Source of the DNA: Datnioides undecimradiatus
Lineage: Eukaryota; Chordata; Actinopteri; Lobotiformes; Datnioididae
Length of the DNA stretch: 64,000 nucleotides
Direction: 5' to 3'
Assembly (NCBI GenBank): GCA_008933995.1
Contig: WARS01000043.1
Coordinates: forward strand, 2,780,001-2,844,000
Shown here one piece after another: positions 47,882-61,049 of this stretch. Position 1 is the first letter of the stretch, and every line of letters begins with the position of its first letter. The position numbers and the translations under genes were made by a program. The notes under the pieces are model-generated. The model had not been told where the DNA came from and ran no database searches. It worked only from the letters and a program-made list of their open reading frames with translations.

Positions 47882-47943
47882 AGCCCGCCCTGCGCTATTG
47901 TACCTTCAGCTGTGAATAAAAACAGGGCGGGCTCCCACAGGCG
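47882..47943. repeat. Short GC-rich inverted repeat
   Basis: Perfect 11-bp arms AGCCCGCCCTG (47882-47892) and CAGGGCGGGCT (47933-47943) have a 40-base loop. Each arm carries a GC-box-like core. Confidence 0.8.
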
Positions 47944-50900
47944 CTCAATTAGAGCAGAAATTGTTTAAGTTCAAAAATGAAAGTTCACCCATGTAAGATT
48001 GCTGTTTGCATTCAAGCCATAAACCTGGCACTCAGGCCGAGGAGACTACTTGCTTTCCTAAGAGCTTAAACCGTCTGAATTCCGACGCCCGGTTCCCTTC
48101 TTTATGCCTCCCGTTCCCCTAAACTCTCGATAAGCCCCTCTGATTAAACAAGCCAAATTTCCTGCGACTAAAATGGCCTAGCCCTAAGCTAAATGTTAGT
48201 ATTCCAGCCAGTCCATCCCATTTCCACCCTGATTAGATGATGGAACAATGTTTGGGTTGTGGATTAACCCCACTCCTGGCCCCCACTGGCGTAACTCACT
48301 TGCACCCCCCATTCTCAGGTTCTCTCTCCCTCATTCTCTTTCAGCCTTAGTGGGGCCTTGAGCCCACATGAGGGGAAGGGAAGGAGTGTTTGGCCTGAGG
48401 ATGGCTTGCCAGTTGTCTGGGATAAAGGAGGGAAGTGGATCTGTGCTAAAGCAGACCAAGGAAACTCTGGCAAGGGTCACATGTGAAATAAGGTGCGAGG
48501 TGAGAGGCAGGCTGACGCTGATTACTTCATCTCGTTTTAGCTGCAAGGTGATGCTGACAGTTGCGACTTGGGTGCCAAGGCATTTTCCATTTCATCATGT
48601 GAGTGTATGTACGAACAAGACCGGGGCTGGAATCGCTGCGCCGACTTTATTTTATTAGTAAGCGATTATAATAATGGATCTAAAGATTTGTGCGCGTCAA
48701 CAGCAGGTTTGACATTTAGAGTGCCATGAGAGTTATGCTTCTGAAAATTACAGCGAAACAAAGTCAACTGAACCCACAATGCAACATCATATCGTTCAGC
48801 AAGGGGCTGCGTTGGCCACTCCGATACATGTTACTGCAAATTCCTGGTTGATTACTTGGTAACATAAATGCCATGCGTTTACCTAACAACTGTTGCAATG
48901 AAAGATTAAATACTTGCTGCCATGTATTTGAGACTGCCGTGGACGGTTTTTGCATCTGATAAGCCTTTGAAATGTTAATGTGTTGCTAAAACTGTGCTTC
49001 ATATCTGACCAGTACCTTTAACACATATAATGCATATACATTTTCTATATACACAATGTTAAAATTGGCTTTTTGTGTGTTTTTCAAAAGACGGCGATTT
49101 GTGTTTGCAACCAAAACTATAGAAAAATACCCCATTAACATCAATAAGTTAGACCTTTTAATCCAGGGGTGACCCAATGAAATCTTGTCTGTGTGATACG
49201 TGTAATAAAAAAGGTCCTATTCCTTTTGATTTCTTGATTCCCAGCCCAGTTTAGATAAACTCCTGCCCTCTCTGCAGAACTAATCTGCCACCACGTAAAA
49301 AAAAATAAAACTAGGAAGGAAAACCATCTGATCTCACCAACAAAGTCCCTTTAGATGACCAAGCAGAGCGTTAGGGTGGGACAGGGACACACAGGGCTTT
49401 TATTGTGTTGGCCAACACTTGCTTTAAGTGATGTGTGTGAGGGAGAAGGAGCCTTCAAACCCTTCTACTCTGTACGCACTCCAGGCTCCTCTGAACTCTC
49501 CTCAGTGGCACAAATGCCGCCTCTTCAATTTAGCTACTACCCTTGGTGTGCAGTTACAAATCCCCATTCTACTAACCCAGCTCGCTGCGCGCACATCTTA
49601 ATGAAATTAGATACAGGAAGTGAATGTGTGACTGTGTGTGAATGCACAAAAGGTGCACTGCACAAAGATTACAAAGAAACTGAAGACCCTTATTCTTTTC
49701 TCTTTCATGAACTATGCATATATGTTATTGGCGTGTTGAAAATTCAGGAAGTGATCACCTCACTGGGTGAACAGGTAGAGATTCAGTTGATTAAACACAC
49801 AATGAGAAGCGGCCTACTTGTCCATCTGCAAAATATAGCCCTTTTAACAACTATGGCACCTTGTTAGGTCTACATTGATTTAAAACACAGTATAGTACCT
49901 CACCATACATCCCATACCTACCAGGAATTTAGTGACAACCCCCTGCAGCTCTGCAAGATCAGAAACAAAAAAGGGCCTCAATGTCGACACCAGCTCTGTG
50001 AGCTAAGCTTCCTAAGCAGTGGGGCTTTTCCAGGGGCCTCCAACTAGTCTCCAATATCCTGCCTGCTACAGTCTCCATGAGGCCGAGGGCAACATCCAGC
50101 CCGTGGCCACACTGGGAGCCACTGTCAGACAGACAGACGCCCCAGCCTTGACCTGCTGGGATGGACGTCCTGACGCCAGTGTTAGATAAGCCGGGTTTAA
50201 AAAAAAAAAGGTGCTTTTATTTAAAATGTGGGCCCAACTTTAACTTAAAATGAACAGAAAGCACTAAAAGAAAAAGAAACCCTTTGTTCTTGTAACATTC
50301 ACCTAAATATGAAATGTGTTGGTATGGCAGAGGTCGTTTACACAGCAGGTAGGTAGCTGGTGCTAAAAAGGGAAGTTGTGCTCATATGGGATTACTTACA
50401 TTAATTTAGCTTGAAACAGTGAATTACCATATTTCATAAATTCTAAAAGCGACTATATGACACATTCCTTTGCTGATAATCCATTGCTTTGCTTAATAAG
50501 TACAGAAACCACAACAAGGTCAAATGACAAATGTTACTGAGAATTTGATTTGGCATCTATGACGTGTGTTTTATCACAAAACACCCAATTATGGCAAGTA
50601 CCAGATTAGCATCACTGTAAACTGCTGCAGTTATTTTATTTCACTGAATGCCCGCAGCTAATATTAATCCCATGGAAACAGGAGTCCTCAGTTACTGATT
50701 TTTCCATTGAAATTAGTGAAGTGTAACCCAAGTGTTATTTTCCTGGAGACTGAGCAATATAAGATTTGGCACAGTGTGCCTGTGAAGTGCACCATGCTCA
50801 GTACAGTATCCAGGCAACAGACCTCGGATCTTAGTAAATACAAGACGGATGGTAAGAACTAGATTCATCTTCATGCTGTCATTTTCAGAGAGGGAGGTTT

Positions 50901-53900
50901 GTATTCCAGCAAAAACAAACAAAACCCTCTCTAAACTTCCAAACGTGATAAGATTCTGTTCTTCGTTGCATACGCGTTCAGACATGCACACCCCTCTTCT
51001 CATTACAAAGCTCTGTCCTCAGCAGGGCTGAACTAATCAGGAGCTTCAGTGACATACTGTGTCAACACAGGAGCACAATGGGGGTTAATCAGCATGTTTA
51101 CAATGGCTCCTGCTCTCACAAGTGTTGGACGTTCGAGACACTCTTTGGCCTGTGGTGTAATCATGTCGAACATTAGTGTAATCATGAACATTAGTGACTC
51201 ATACTTGAATAAAATCATATAAATCACATGTTTAGACATAGTCGGTGCTAATCAGGAATACTGGACTAATACCGCACAAAGGTGAGCGACTGCAAGTGGA
51301 CTGCCACCAGGGGAGACTTCACTTTGGAAATAGACCCTCTATACCATACTGCGGACCCAAGTTCTTAAACGTGTAAGTGGAATGTAATGGAATCCATGTT
51401 TCCCTACCAATACCCAAGACTAAGCCCCTCTGTCACCCCTGGGAACACAGGCGTCTGTCAGCCCAAGTTAGTAGTGAGCTCCTAATAGGAAGAGGAAGCG
51501 CTGGAGCCGGGCTTTCCTTACCCCAAATGCACAGAAATCCTGCCATTGTGCCTCTCCCCGGGGGTTAAGGGATTTTAAGCAAGAGTCCCAGGACCGATAC
51601 AGTATCTTCCAAAGACAACACAATAACAGGCCTCACCGCCTAAAGCTGGGATAAACAGTCAAGGATAGCCCATCACATGTTTGAAACCTGGCCCTTACAA
51701 ATTGCAGATATTACTTGTAGACGTTTGATTAAGACGTCCGTGTGTTTGTTCGATTTGGTGCATTGAGCAGATCTTCCAGTATTTTGCCAAAATCACACAT
51801 TTTCAGAGAGACAAATATTTTCATCATAGAAAAAGAGAGAGGTGAGCTGCATGAAGACAACAAAATAACTATGAGGCTGCTGATTGGTTGAATGAACCCA
51901 TGCATTCAATGAATCCCTGGACCAGATGGAAGAGATTAAAGGGTAGAATCACTACTCTCCTCAAGTAACAGTTGAGGTACAGCGAGCCATGTGACGTGGA
52001 AACCACCGGGGAGTCAACGGTACTGTACAAAGACGGCGTCTCGCAATAGTGCATGTGACAAATGTGGAAAAAGCAGGACTGGAGACCAGAGAACACAGCG
52101 CTGTGTGAATGTGAGCTAAACCGTAAAATATGTTCAAATGCGATAAAATGAAATACTTCTTTAAGCAGATTTTAAGAGGAATTTAGTCATTAGATCAAAC
52201 TCCAATTCCCATGGTAGGATCACGTAAACCAATAGCCCAAGCTCTTTTACATAGTAGCACTTTCTCATATTACTCATAATGCCTTCACACACACCTGCAC
52301 CCTTGCACATGCTGCACGGCAATCTGAGATGGACTGATGATTGATCAGGCAGGACACTGGGATTAACACTGGTGCTGGAATTGAGCTTTCAAAAGAGAAC
52401 TTCTTTGAGTTAGTTTGCAGAGCCTGAATGGTTTCACAACAGGTATTACGCATCAAATCTGGAAGGGTTTACTGAATGAGGCTTAGACTTTGTGAAAATT
52501 GCATAAGTTGCTTAGTTGGAATAACTTATTATATTTCCAAGATCATTATCAGTCTCCTGCTGGATATTATGTTTACTTTTTATCTGTATGTGTTGGCCTC
52601 CACACCGGGTAAAAAAAAACAAAAAAACGACAGATGTGATCTTACATGTCAATTTGCTTATAAGAGGGAAATATAACAGCAGTGCGAGCACTCTGTTAGT
52701 TGACACTGTAAGTTTGATTAGATCCATCAGACAAAAACAATTCTTCTGATTTAATCTGCTCACCACTTAATCAACATACTATTTCAAAAAGGAGCTGATA
52801 AAGTCTAAAGAATTATCCAAAGAATTGTAACAACAGTAATAAATCTGATATCTGTGCATTCTGCTTGTTTTTGTGATCCCTCAACCCGTCTTTTGCACTT
52901 CAACTCAAGATTAGCAGATTCCTGGACAGCCTTTCAACAACCCCCACAGAGAGATCATGAGCATCTTGCTTAAGCTCAGTTCACATCCACGGCCTGTTTT
53001 GAAATAGTTTTTTTCTAAACCATCAGTAATGCAATTTTAAAATGTGTTAGTAAAAATACAGTGTTGTGTATGAACCAGAGATGAGAGACTGTTTCAGTTC
53101 GAACCAAGGTGTCTTCTGTAGTTTCTTTCTATATGGCAGCGGACTCGGACTAGCTAAAGCCAGTGTCAGCCCATATACTTGGGTCAGTTCTAGTGGATCA
53201 TTCATCGTACATCGACAGAGTTTAGTAAGACAGTGAACTTTACTTTTCAGCTGCTCTTAGGGCAAGCATTTTTATCTACTCACCAGTAAAACAACCTGCT
53301 GTAGTCGCAGTCAGACCACAGAAGTCTGAAGAGTTCAATGAAATACAAAAGGGAAAAAGTCACTGCGAAACATTACAGGAAACGAAAAGGTAAAAAGGTC
53401 ACAATGTCAAAGTAATACATAGAATTAAGCTTCCTGTATCTCTTAGCTGATAGTGTCAAAGTTGGTCTCAGGCCACCCAGGGGAGCTGTCATGCTCGCCC
53501 CCAAAAGAGGGAGGTGCACCTGGCTAGATTAGCCAGGATTAGCGTTTATCCCCAGCTACCCCAAGCTGATGGGGATAACAACACTCGAGGGACCAGTGCT
53601 GTAAGCTAAGCCATTCCATTGTAGGTATTTAGTTGACAGTCTTAATAAGTAGACTTGGACTGAGTCAGCCGTTAGTATTTTGATAATGGACGTGTTGGCC
53701 AGACATAAAGCATAATGACCACTGCATTGGATCAAATACAAGGAATCCTTTGGTTAACCATGGTCTCTGGTAGGTTATGTTGCATTTCTACATAACCTAA
53801 TTACTGTAGGAAGAGGTTAGAAATACATTAAAACACTCAGCTCTAGCTGCAAATTGCATCAGTAGAACATGTTGAAAACTTGCTAGAAGCTGAAAGAGTC

Positions 53901-54289
53901 ATCAGAGGTTACAGAGTCTTATTTAATATGTTTGGACTTTAGTATGGACTGTTTAAGCAGAAATGTAGCTTTTAATGTTGGATTGTTGACAAGAACAACA
54001 AGAAAGAAACAGAACCTGTGCAACGGCATAAACACTGACTGAATCACTGATCTAAAATGTGTTCTCCCAAACTTATATTGGGTATATATTGGGTTTCTGC
54101 ATCAATGAGAATTGCTAAATGCCCTGTCACAATTAGGTTATTGGCAACATTTCACAAATAGCCTCCCTGAATTGCAGGGCTGGCGGTGGTCCAGGCTTGA
54201 GGTAGCCGGAGGGGACTTCTGCCTGCTGCCGTCGATACACTGTGGCTGACCTGCAGCAGTTGGCAAGAACAGGACTCCTACTGTACAAA

Positions 54290-54450
54290 GTCAAACATAC
54301 GCCATTTAGCGGATGCTTTTATCCCCTGCACCACAGTGAGTGCTTTTATTCTCACCATGGCTGGGCTCCGGTGGAAACCTGAAGCCTTCTTCCTGGCGCA
54401 GACACTGCCAGGCTGTTGCCACTAAACTACAGACAACTGACAACCCAAAG
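54290..54450 (-). mobile_element. Fragment of a widespread teleost repeat (conserved tail)
   Basis: The plus-strand sequence 'CCATTTAGCGGATGCTTTTA' followed by TCC resembles the tail core shared by many teleost SINE/non-autonomous elements ('CATTTAGCAGACGCTTTTATCC'). Read on the minus strand it is the 3' end. The body upstream (about 54330-54450) is too diverged for me to name the family. Confidence 0.5.
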
Positions 54451-56732
54451 TTGGTTTCGAATCGGTTGCCAGTCTTTTGACCAGCCATCAGCTTCTGGTT
54501 GCCAAAGCTGACAGAATGGTTGGTATCTTCTAACAATTCATAACTGCTGTGATGATGGTCCGCTGTAATCATACCAATACTTTTAGGGAAAACAGGGACA
54601 AAGGAGAACTTCCATAAATGTAGATGTTCTAACTACCCCAGTCTCTCTCTGTCAGAGACACAAACAAAGCCTCACATTAAATGGATTCTACTCAGTGGCT
54701 CAGTTTCACTAATGATTTGAGTCATTAGTAAAGCAACAGAAAACATTAACATGCTAAATTTAGATTGCAAATTGCATGATAAGACATTTGTTTGGGTAGT
54801 TAGGCTTCAGGACACACAGCAATTCGACTGGATAATCATCATTTTACCCTGATTACGTAGCAATACATATTGATGCTTTCTGCTTGCTTTGTTTTTGGAT
54901 CATCTGTCTCCCTTCTACTGCTGATGTCCTGACATTGAACAGGTTGTTACTTCACTGCAAGTCTACACTTCCTGTGGAGCATATCAAATTCACAGCTAGC
55001 TTGGAGGAAGATTTTACAGAGAGATAAATGGTAATCTGTAAGATCCTCTCTTGTTACAGCAACAAAATGGTCATATCTTATGACGTTGCCCGTTTCCTCA
55101 AACTTTGAAGTCAATGAGTTGTAAGTTTCTGGACAGCAGGTGGAGCCATTTATGAAATCAGTCGTGGCAGTTTTCCTTTTGTGATTTCCAGTGTTTCTTC
55201 CACTCTTCTGTTCCCATTTGCTGTCTCTAGGTTCATTAGAACATAAAGCTTTTTCTCCACCTAAAACACTTCCATAACAGACCTTCTCCACACCAGGTAT
55301 ACACGTCACCAAATGAAGCAGATGTAAATGTTTTTATGATCACTTGAACCTTCTGGAAAAGCATTTTTAATAATGACTTTCAACATTTTTTTCAAGCTCA
55401 GGCAAATCAGATTTAAATTCACCAGTGCTTAGAGCTTACACGGTGGTAGCTGCGGCCGTTACCAGCCAGTTAAGAAGCTCAGTCTTACTCGACACCGCTG
55501 GAATAATTGAACAGACAGGTTTACTGCTTAACATCTGCTGTAGTCTGATTTATAGTGATGTGCTTCCAACCCTGTCAATTAAACTTTATGCTCAGTAGTG
55601 ATGCATTTCACAAATGTAGAAAGGAAGTCATCAGAACACGTAACTGGTACGTAGACCACCCAAAGATTGTTTTTTATGAGACTGATTCCTCAGAGACACA
55701 CAGTTTGGTTTGGACCCAAACAGTAAAAACTACTGACAGCTAAACATGTTATAGCCATAAGCTGAAAGGTCACTGGACCCCTTTCTTTGTCTCAAGGGCT
55801 AAGTATCTACGGTGTCTGCAGTTACACGTGCTGTATGTGTATGTGTTTCTTTTTAAGAGTTGTGGAATGGGAGCAGAAATGCTGCACTATGAGTTTTAGA
55901 CAGCAGACGTGTATTCTCATGCAAATAACAGCTAATGGTTTTAGCTGAACACTAATAACTAAAGAGTAGCAATAGCAGCACAAGGGGCAGGAACATGCAG
56001 ACTATCAGTCCTCAATCAGGTTCTTTCACCCTAAACATTTATTTTATTCCTTGTGCCACAGACTTTTGAAATGACCACATTCAAGATAAATTCAATCAAA
56101 GCGTTAAAAAACAAAAAAAAGATGAAAATAAATTGAACAAGCTAGAACGAGTTGGACGCAAGGATGCAGAGGTCTATGTTCTTATGTATTAACAGGATGG
56201 CAAAAGAACCAGGCATCCTAAAACTGTGTAGTCCTAATAAAAACAGGCCTTGAGCAGAAAAGTAGTAACATTTCTGAAGACGGTTTTATGTTCATTCATT
56301 TAGATTACTGTGGATAGATCATCTTAAAAAGGCATTATGGAATTAAATTGTGTAGACTGGAGCTTATAGAAAAGATGCCCATACCGACAGCTGAGATGAG
56401 AGAAACATACTGACAGCAGTGCTGCATCATGCAGCCCCGTCCAGACAAATGCCAGTCAGCTGAGGGACGATTGTGTCACTTTCCAGAGTGTAGTGACAGC
56501 ATGCATTGTTGCTGGGGGGGCGACCAGCTGGGGAGCTCTGTGAGCGTGTCTGTGTGCGTCTGTATACATGCGTTTGAATGGGATGGGGGATTGAGGGGTT
56601 CAGGAATGCTGGGGTGAGTGGGCACACAATCATGTGTATGAGACTGTGTGAGTGAGACAATGAAAGCCATCCCACTCAATTCTAAAAGCCTCCATTCATG
56701 GTAGAGCTCAGTCAACTGGTTCACTGCAGTGC

Positions 56733-56760
56733 AAAAAAAAAAAAAATAAAAATAAAAAAT
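56733..56760. repeat. A-rich run
   Basis: A run with two interrupting T bases, about 28 nt, possibly an old retroposon tail. No body is recognised. Confidence 0.85.
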
Positions 56761-57968
56761 AAATCCAACAATTTCACTTTTTTGCTTCACGAGACATCTT
56801 TTCTATGAGAAATGACAAGAGCCTAGGTAGATTTACTCATTTTATCGGGTTCATGATATTCATGAGGTCACTCTTCCTCCTCTAAATCATGCCGAAACAA
56901 GCTGAATTCCAGCTGAACAGCCTGTTTGTAGTTTGGCAGTGAACCCAAAGACAACACGGAGAAGGCATTTCAGCTCCAAATAAACATCGATCAATCATCA
57001 AATTTGCACTTTAGGCCAAGAATACCAGTAAATTGTGAAGAGTGAAGTCAAAACTTTCCAATTCAAGGACACAACAACACAAAACATCAAGTAATGTGCA
57101 ATAAATCAGAGCCAGCTACGAGTCGCAGGAAGAACACGACAATAGAGGGGTTTTTTTCTCAGAATATGGTGTTACAGGGCTGCTAGGCTGTCAGTCAGTC
57201 TGCCATCCACTGCAGGTTGCACTTGCTCCCTCGACAGTCAGAAAGAGTCCAGCTCCCCAGTGCCCCAACTCAGAAAACTAGGAAACCAGCTCAGCCTGCA
57301 TGACCCAATTAGACACATCCCCCGGACGGTGAAGAAACATCAGTCTCTGTCCTATCCATCAAATAGTCCCACACGCCCGCGAAGAACAGCTCCAAATAGC
57401 GCAAGAGTGAGTAACACCTCGTGTTTTTGAAGATCGCTCGTGGTCTTTTTCAAGAGTTTTCACACCTTCCCTAGAAATCTGCCCATTACAAAGTCACTGC
57501 TGCTGAATAAGCTTCAGCAGATGTGCGGCGAGGATGGGAGACAACGTCCTGAAAGGCGTTTGCTGGGTGGGACTGGAGAACAGTTTCAGTAAAAACGTAA
57601 AAACTTGATCCCGTGACCTTTTTAGTCAAAAGCCCCTACAACAATCAATAAATCAGAGTTGTGCAAAATGACCCACATTGCTTGTGAATAAGGGCAATCG
57701 ATAGAGTGGTGGCAGATAGCATGACAGGGGAGGAGGAGCGGCCTGTACTTGTGGGCAAAGATTAGAGACCAGGCTTGAGACTGAGCGGTTTGAGTCCCTG
57801 AGTGGCTCGAGAAAATCTGTGTGGAGGAAGTATTTTGCAGACTTTGAACAATTACCGAGCAGTGGTGGTGGTTGTGGTGACTTTAGAGGGCAGATCTCAG
57901 ATATGGTTGATTTCTCCCTGTATCTATTCCACAAAGCCAGTGTTGAATTTAGATTAATTTGATTACAT

Positions 57969-57994
57969 AAAAAAAAAAAAAAAAAAAAAAAAAA
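57969..57994. repeat. A homopolymer (26 nt)
   Basis: Uninterrupted run of 26 A bases, possibly a retroposon tail. No recognisable upstream body. Confidence 0.95.
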
Positions 57995-60900
57995 GCTTCT
58001 TTGGAGTTTTTATGTGTCTGGTTCAAGGTCATCTTCGGTTTGTGGCTGAGGCTCCAAGAAAAGGGATAGCAGGTCTTTCTTTTTCTTTCTGTGGTTAGTT
58101 CAAAGGAATATTATTAACTGAAAACAACTCTGGGGCTTTTCGGACATGCTGTTGCTTTCAAGAGGAAGTAGCACAGCGCACCGCCAGAGGACTGAACAAT
58201 AAATTCTACTTAAAAAAGAGCCTTTGGGGTGGTTTTGTTTTTGTTTTACGACATTATAAATGGCTACGTTTTAATTGGAGCAGCTGTGGTTGGCGCAGAG
58301 ACCGACAGAAGAGATGTTTCTCTGGCTCATTAGATTTTATTCTCCCTTTGAATGCCTCATCATTATGCTGCTACTGGATTTTGGTTTCTTAAGTTCATTA
58401 TTCAGAGGTTAGGAGAGTCTGCCCTAACTCTTGCCAACAAGTGTCAAGCAAAAAGGCGGATCTATGTACAAACGGTACGTTTCAGGCTTGAATGCGCTCA
58501 CATCCCAATGCTACAGATGTAAGTTGATTTGGAAGCTGTTCTTTGCAAGCTGGAAATTGACTTAAGTTACCTTGCCTCCCACTCCTTACAACACGCTGCT
58601 GACATCTGTCACTTATGTTTTTTCAGAGTGAGCATTAAGGTGCACTGGCTAGTACGGCATGTATCAACAATTGTTAACAGCTTCCCAGAGTGGCTGTGCA
58701 GCTCTGGCACACGGCCGACTGTACCACCTTCACTCTGGTGCTTTTGTGTGTGTCGCACTGCAGTCCGCGTCCCAGGCTGCCTTGATCCCTCTCCTCCTTG
58801 AAAGCTCCTCTTTTCCCTTCTAGCGCACGGACACACAGACCTGACGGCCGGACAAGATGAATGTGTTCACCTTGTCACAGGCAGGCCTGCGAACGTCAGG
58901 CGCCGACACACATGCACAGATATGCACATGAAGCCAGAAAGTCAAAAGAGTGTGGATCTCTTGATGAATAACGAGTAAAGTGCATTTATAAGTACAATAA
59001 TAATTAAAAAGCCATTCTTTTTAGCCGTTTTGATAACCAACGTTTCACCGCTGTGTGACACGGGAATCACCCCGTTCCAAACACAAAGGGGCCAGTAAAC
59101 TCTAGCAGAACTGGAAACCCTACACCACATGTAGCCGAACGCCACATCACACAAACTAGTTTTGATCAAACATACACCAGACACAAGCCTACTTCAAGTT
59201 GGAACATTAAAAACGGGACGTGTATGAATTCTCTTCCTCCCTCCTGCATCTTTGCTGTTTTTCATTAAGTGACAAATGTGCCATGTTGACTATGAAAGGC
59301 TACAGGAGATAAAAATATACATGTTTTACTTTTTTATGTTAACTTGTCATCAGCTTAACAGGTTTAGTTGCTGTCACTGTATCCACCACATCCACATTTG
59401 AATATATTTGGCTGTGAAATTAAGTGCCAGTGGATTTTACTAGATAAGTTGAGCTATTTACCTTTTTATTTTCCCCTCTCTGCCTCAGAGGAGCACCTTT
59501 CTTATGTGTGTCTACTTTGGCAGGTACCGCATCGCATATCCTTATCTGCGACCTTATTGGAAGTGAACAGCGGCCAATGAATCCACTGCTTTATTTAAAA
59601 AGCTCCTTGAAATGAAGGGCGTTACAGCAAGGCCACGCGTGATCACTGGAACGGCTAACGATCAGAGGTGTTGCTTTCGAGATCAGCCACAGAAAACATG
59701 AAAAGTATTTGCCGAAGTGCAGCACACTGCATGACACTGATTTCTAGAGAATAAACAATGTGGGTGAACCTTGAGTGCGGCCATATTGCCTCAGTGATTG
59801 CATGAAAACAAATATAGAAACGTGCACACAGAGCAGTGAAGGCGGGTGGGGGCTAATCTCCCATCTACTTTGGTAATCCCCCTCATGATCACCTCTCACC
59901 CCAAATGTGCGTGTGCGTATAAAAAACCCATCTGGACCCAGACTGGCAGGCTTTTGCTGACAACTGCATCGTTGTCTTACCATGTGGATTTATGCACGTA
60001 TACTTTGACATCCCCCTTACAAACAGGTCCAAACCTGGTGAACTACAGTGACATACATGAAAGAATCAAAAAGATGCCTTCCATACAAGTCATTTAACAA
60101 GGGTCTAGAATTGAAACATAAAAGTTAGAACAACAGGAGTCATATCAGTCCAATGACAGGACTAGAATAACGCTTCTCTTATACAACTAATCCGTTGTTC
60201 TTGCAGTTTCACAAATGCCGCCGTGTCAACACGCCAGCTCTTTTCCCCGCCTCACCGGGGAGAGGACAGAGGGCTTCTGCTGAGATTAAGAAGATCATAA
60301 CCACAGGATTAGCGATCAGCATCGTACTTTCGGAGATTTCTCATTTGTGCGAGCGACTGGAGCTGTCTGGTCCTGATTTGTGTACCAGGAAAGACGTGGC
60401 TTCAGTCAAAGCGTAAGAGCGGCCAGTCTTGGGTTGTACTTGTATCAGTTGTGGCTCAGCTGAGCAGAACGTCAGTGTTTTATGTTGTAACTTGCTCGAT
60501 CGATAATATTTTAGGGTGCTTTAATTTTCAAAATATAAATGGCACAACACAGTAAATGTGACTATTATAGCTCATTTTACAAGGATGAATAGTGTTTATC
60601 CTCTAGTTTGAGACGTATTGGACACTCTTGCGCTGTTGAAAAGGACCCACACTCTCACTCTTTAAATAATTCAGACTAAACTAAATAAACAGTCGGCCTC
60701 AAGCTTTACCCTGCATTCCGTATCTTGTGAAAACCATTTCATTAACTGTGCTTATACATTTAGTATGCATCCAGATTCACTACACATTATGCCCAAATAC
60801 ACTGAATATCTGAATTGAACTAATGACCACGAACAGACTGACGGCAGATGTCATTAATTCAACAGTGAACACAGAGAAAGCAAGTGAAAGACTCGGGCAG

Positions 60901-61004
60901 CTGAAATGAATCATGTCCATGTTTCAGCTTCATTCTTGTCCTGGAATAATACACTTAACCGTGTACCCTAAGCTCATCATTCAAGCCGAGCAGTGAGGTG
61001 GGGG

Positions 61005-61049
61005 GCTTTAATGCTCATCTGAGCATTATGCTCATCTGAGCATTAAAGC
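61005..61049. repeat. Compact palindromic element
   Basis: Arms GCTTTAATGCTCA (61005-61017) and TGAGCATTAAAGC (61037-61049) are perfect 13-bp inverted repeats. The 19-base interior repeats the same TGAGCAT/ATGCTCA words, so the unit ATGCTCATCTGAGCATT also occurs twice in direct orientation. Confidence 0.85.

Noticed and set aside
49355..49867. Plus-strand open frame of 170 codons in the long upstream stretch
   Set aside because: The length is not surprising for six frames over 64 kb. It shows no domain-like pattern, no splice or promoter context and no recognisable homology.
54947..55312. Minus-strand open frame of 121 codons with protein-like composition
   Set aside because: I could not match it to any transposase or host family, and no flanking terminal repeats or partner frames were seen. 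A protein search would decide; a hit to a transposon protein would change the call.
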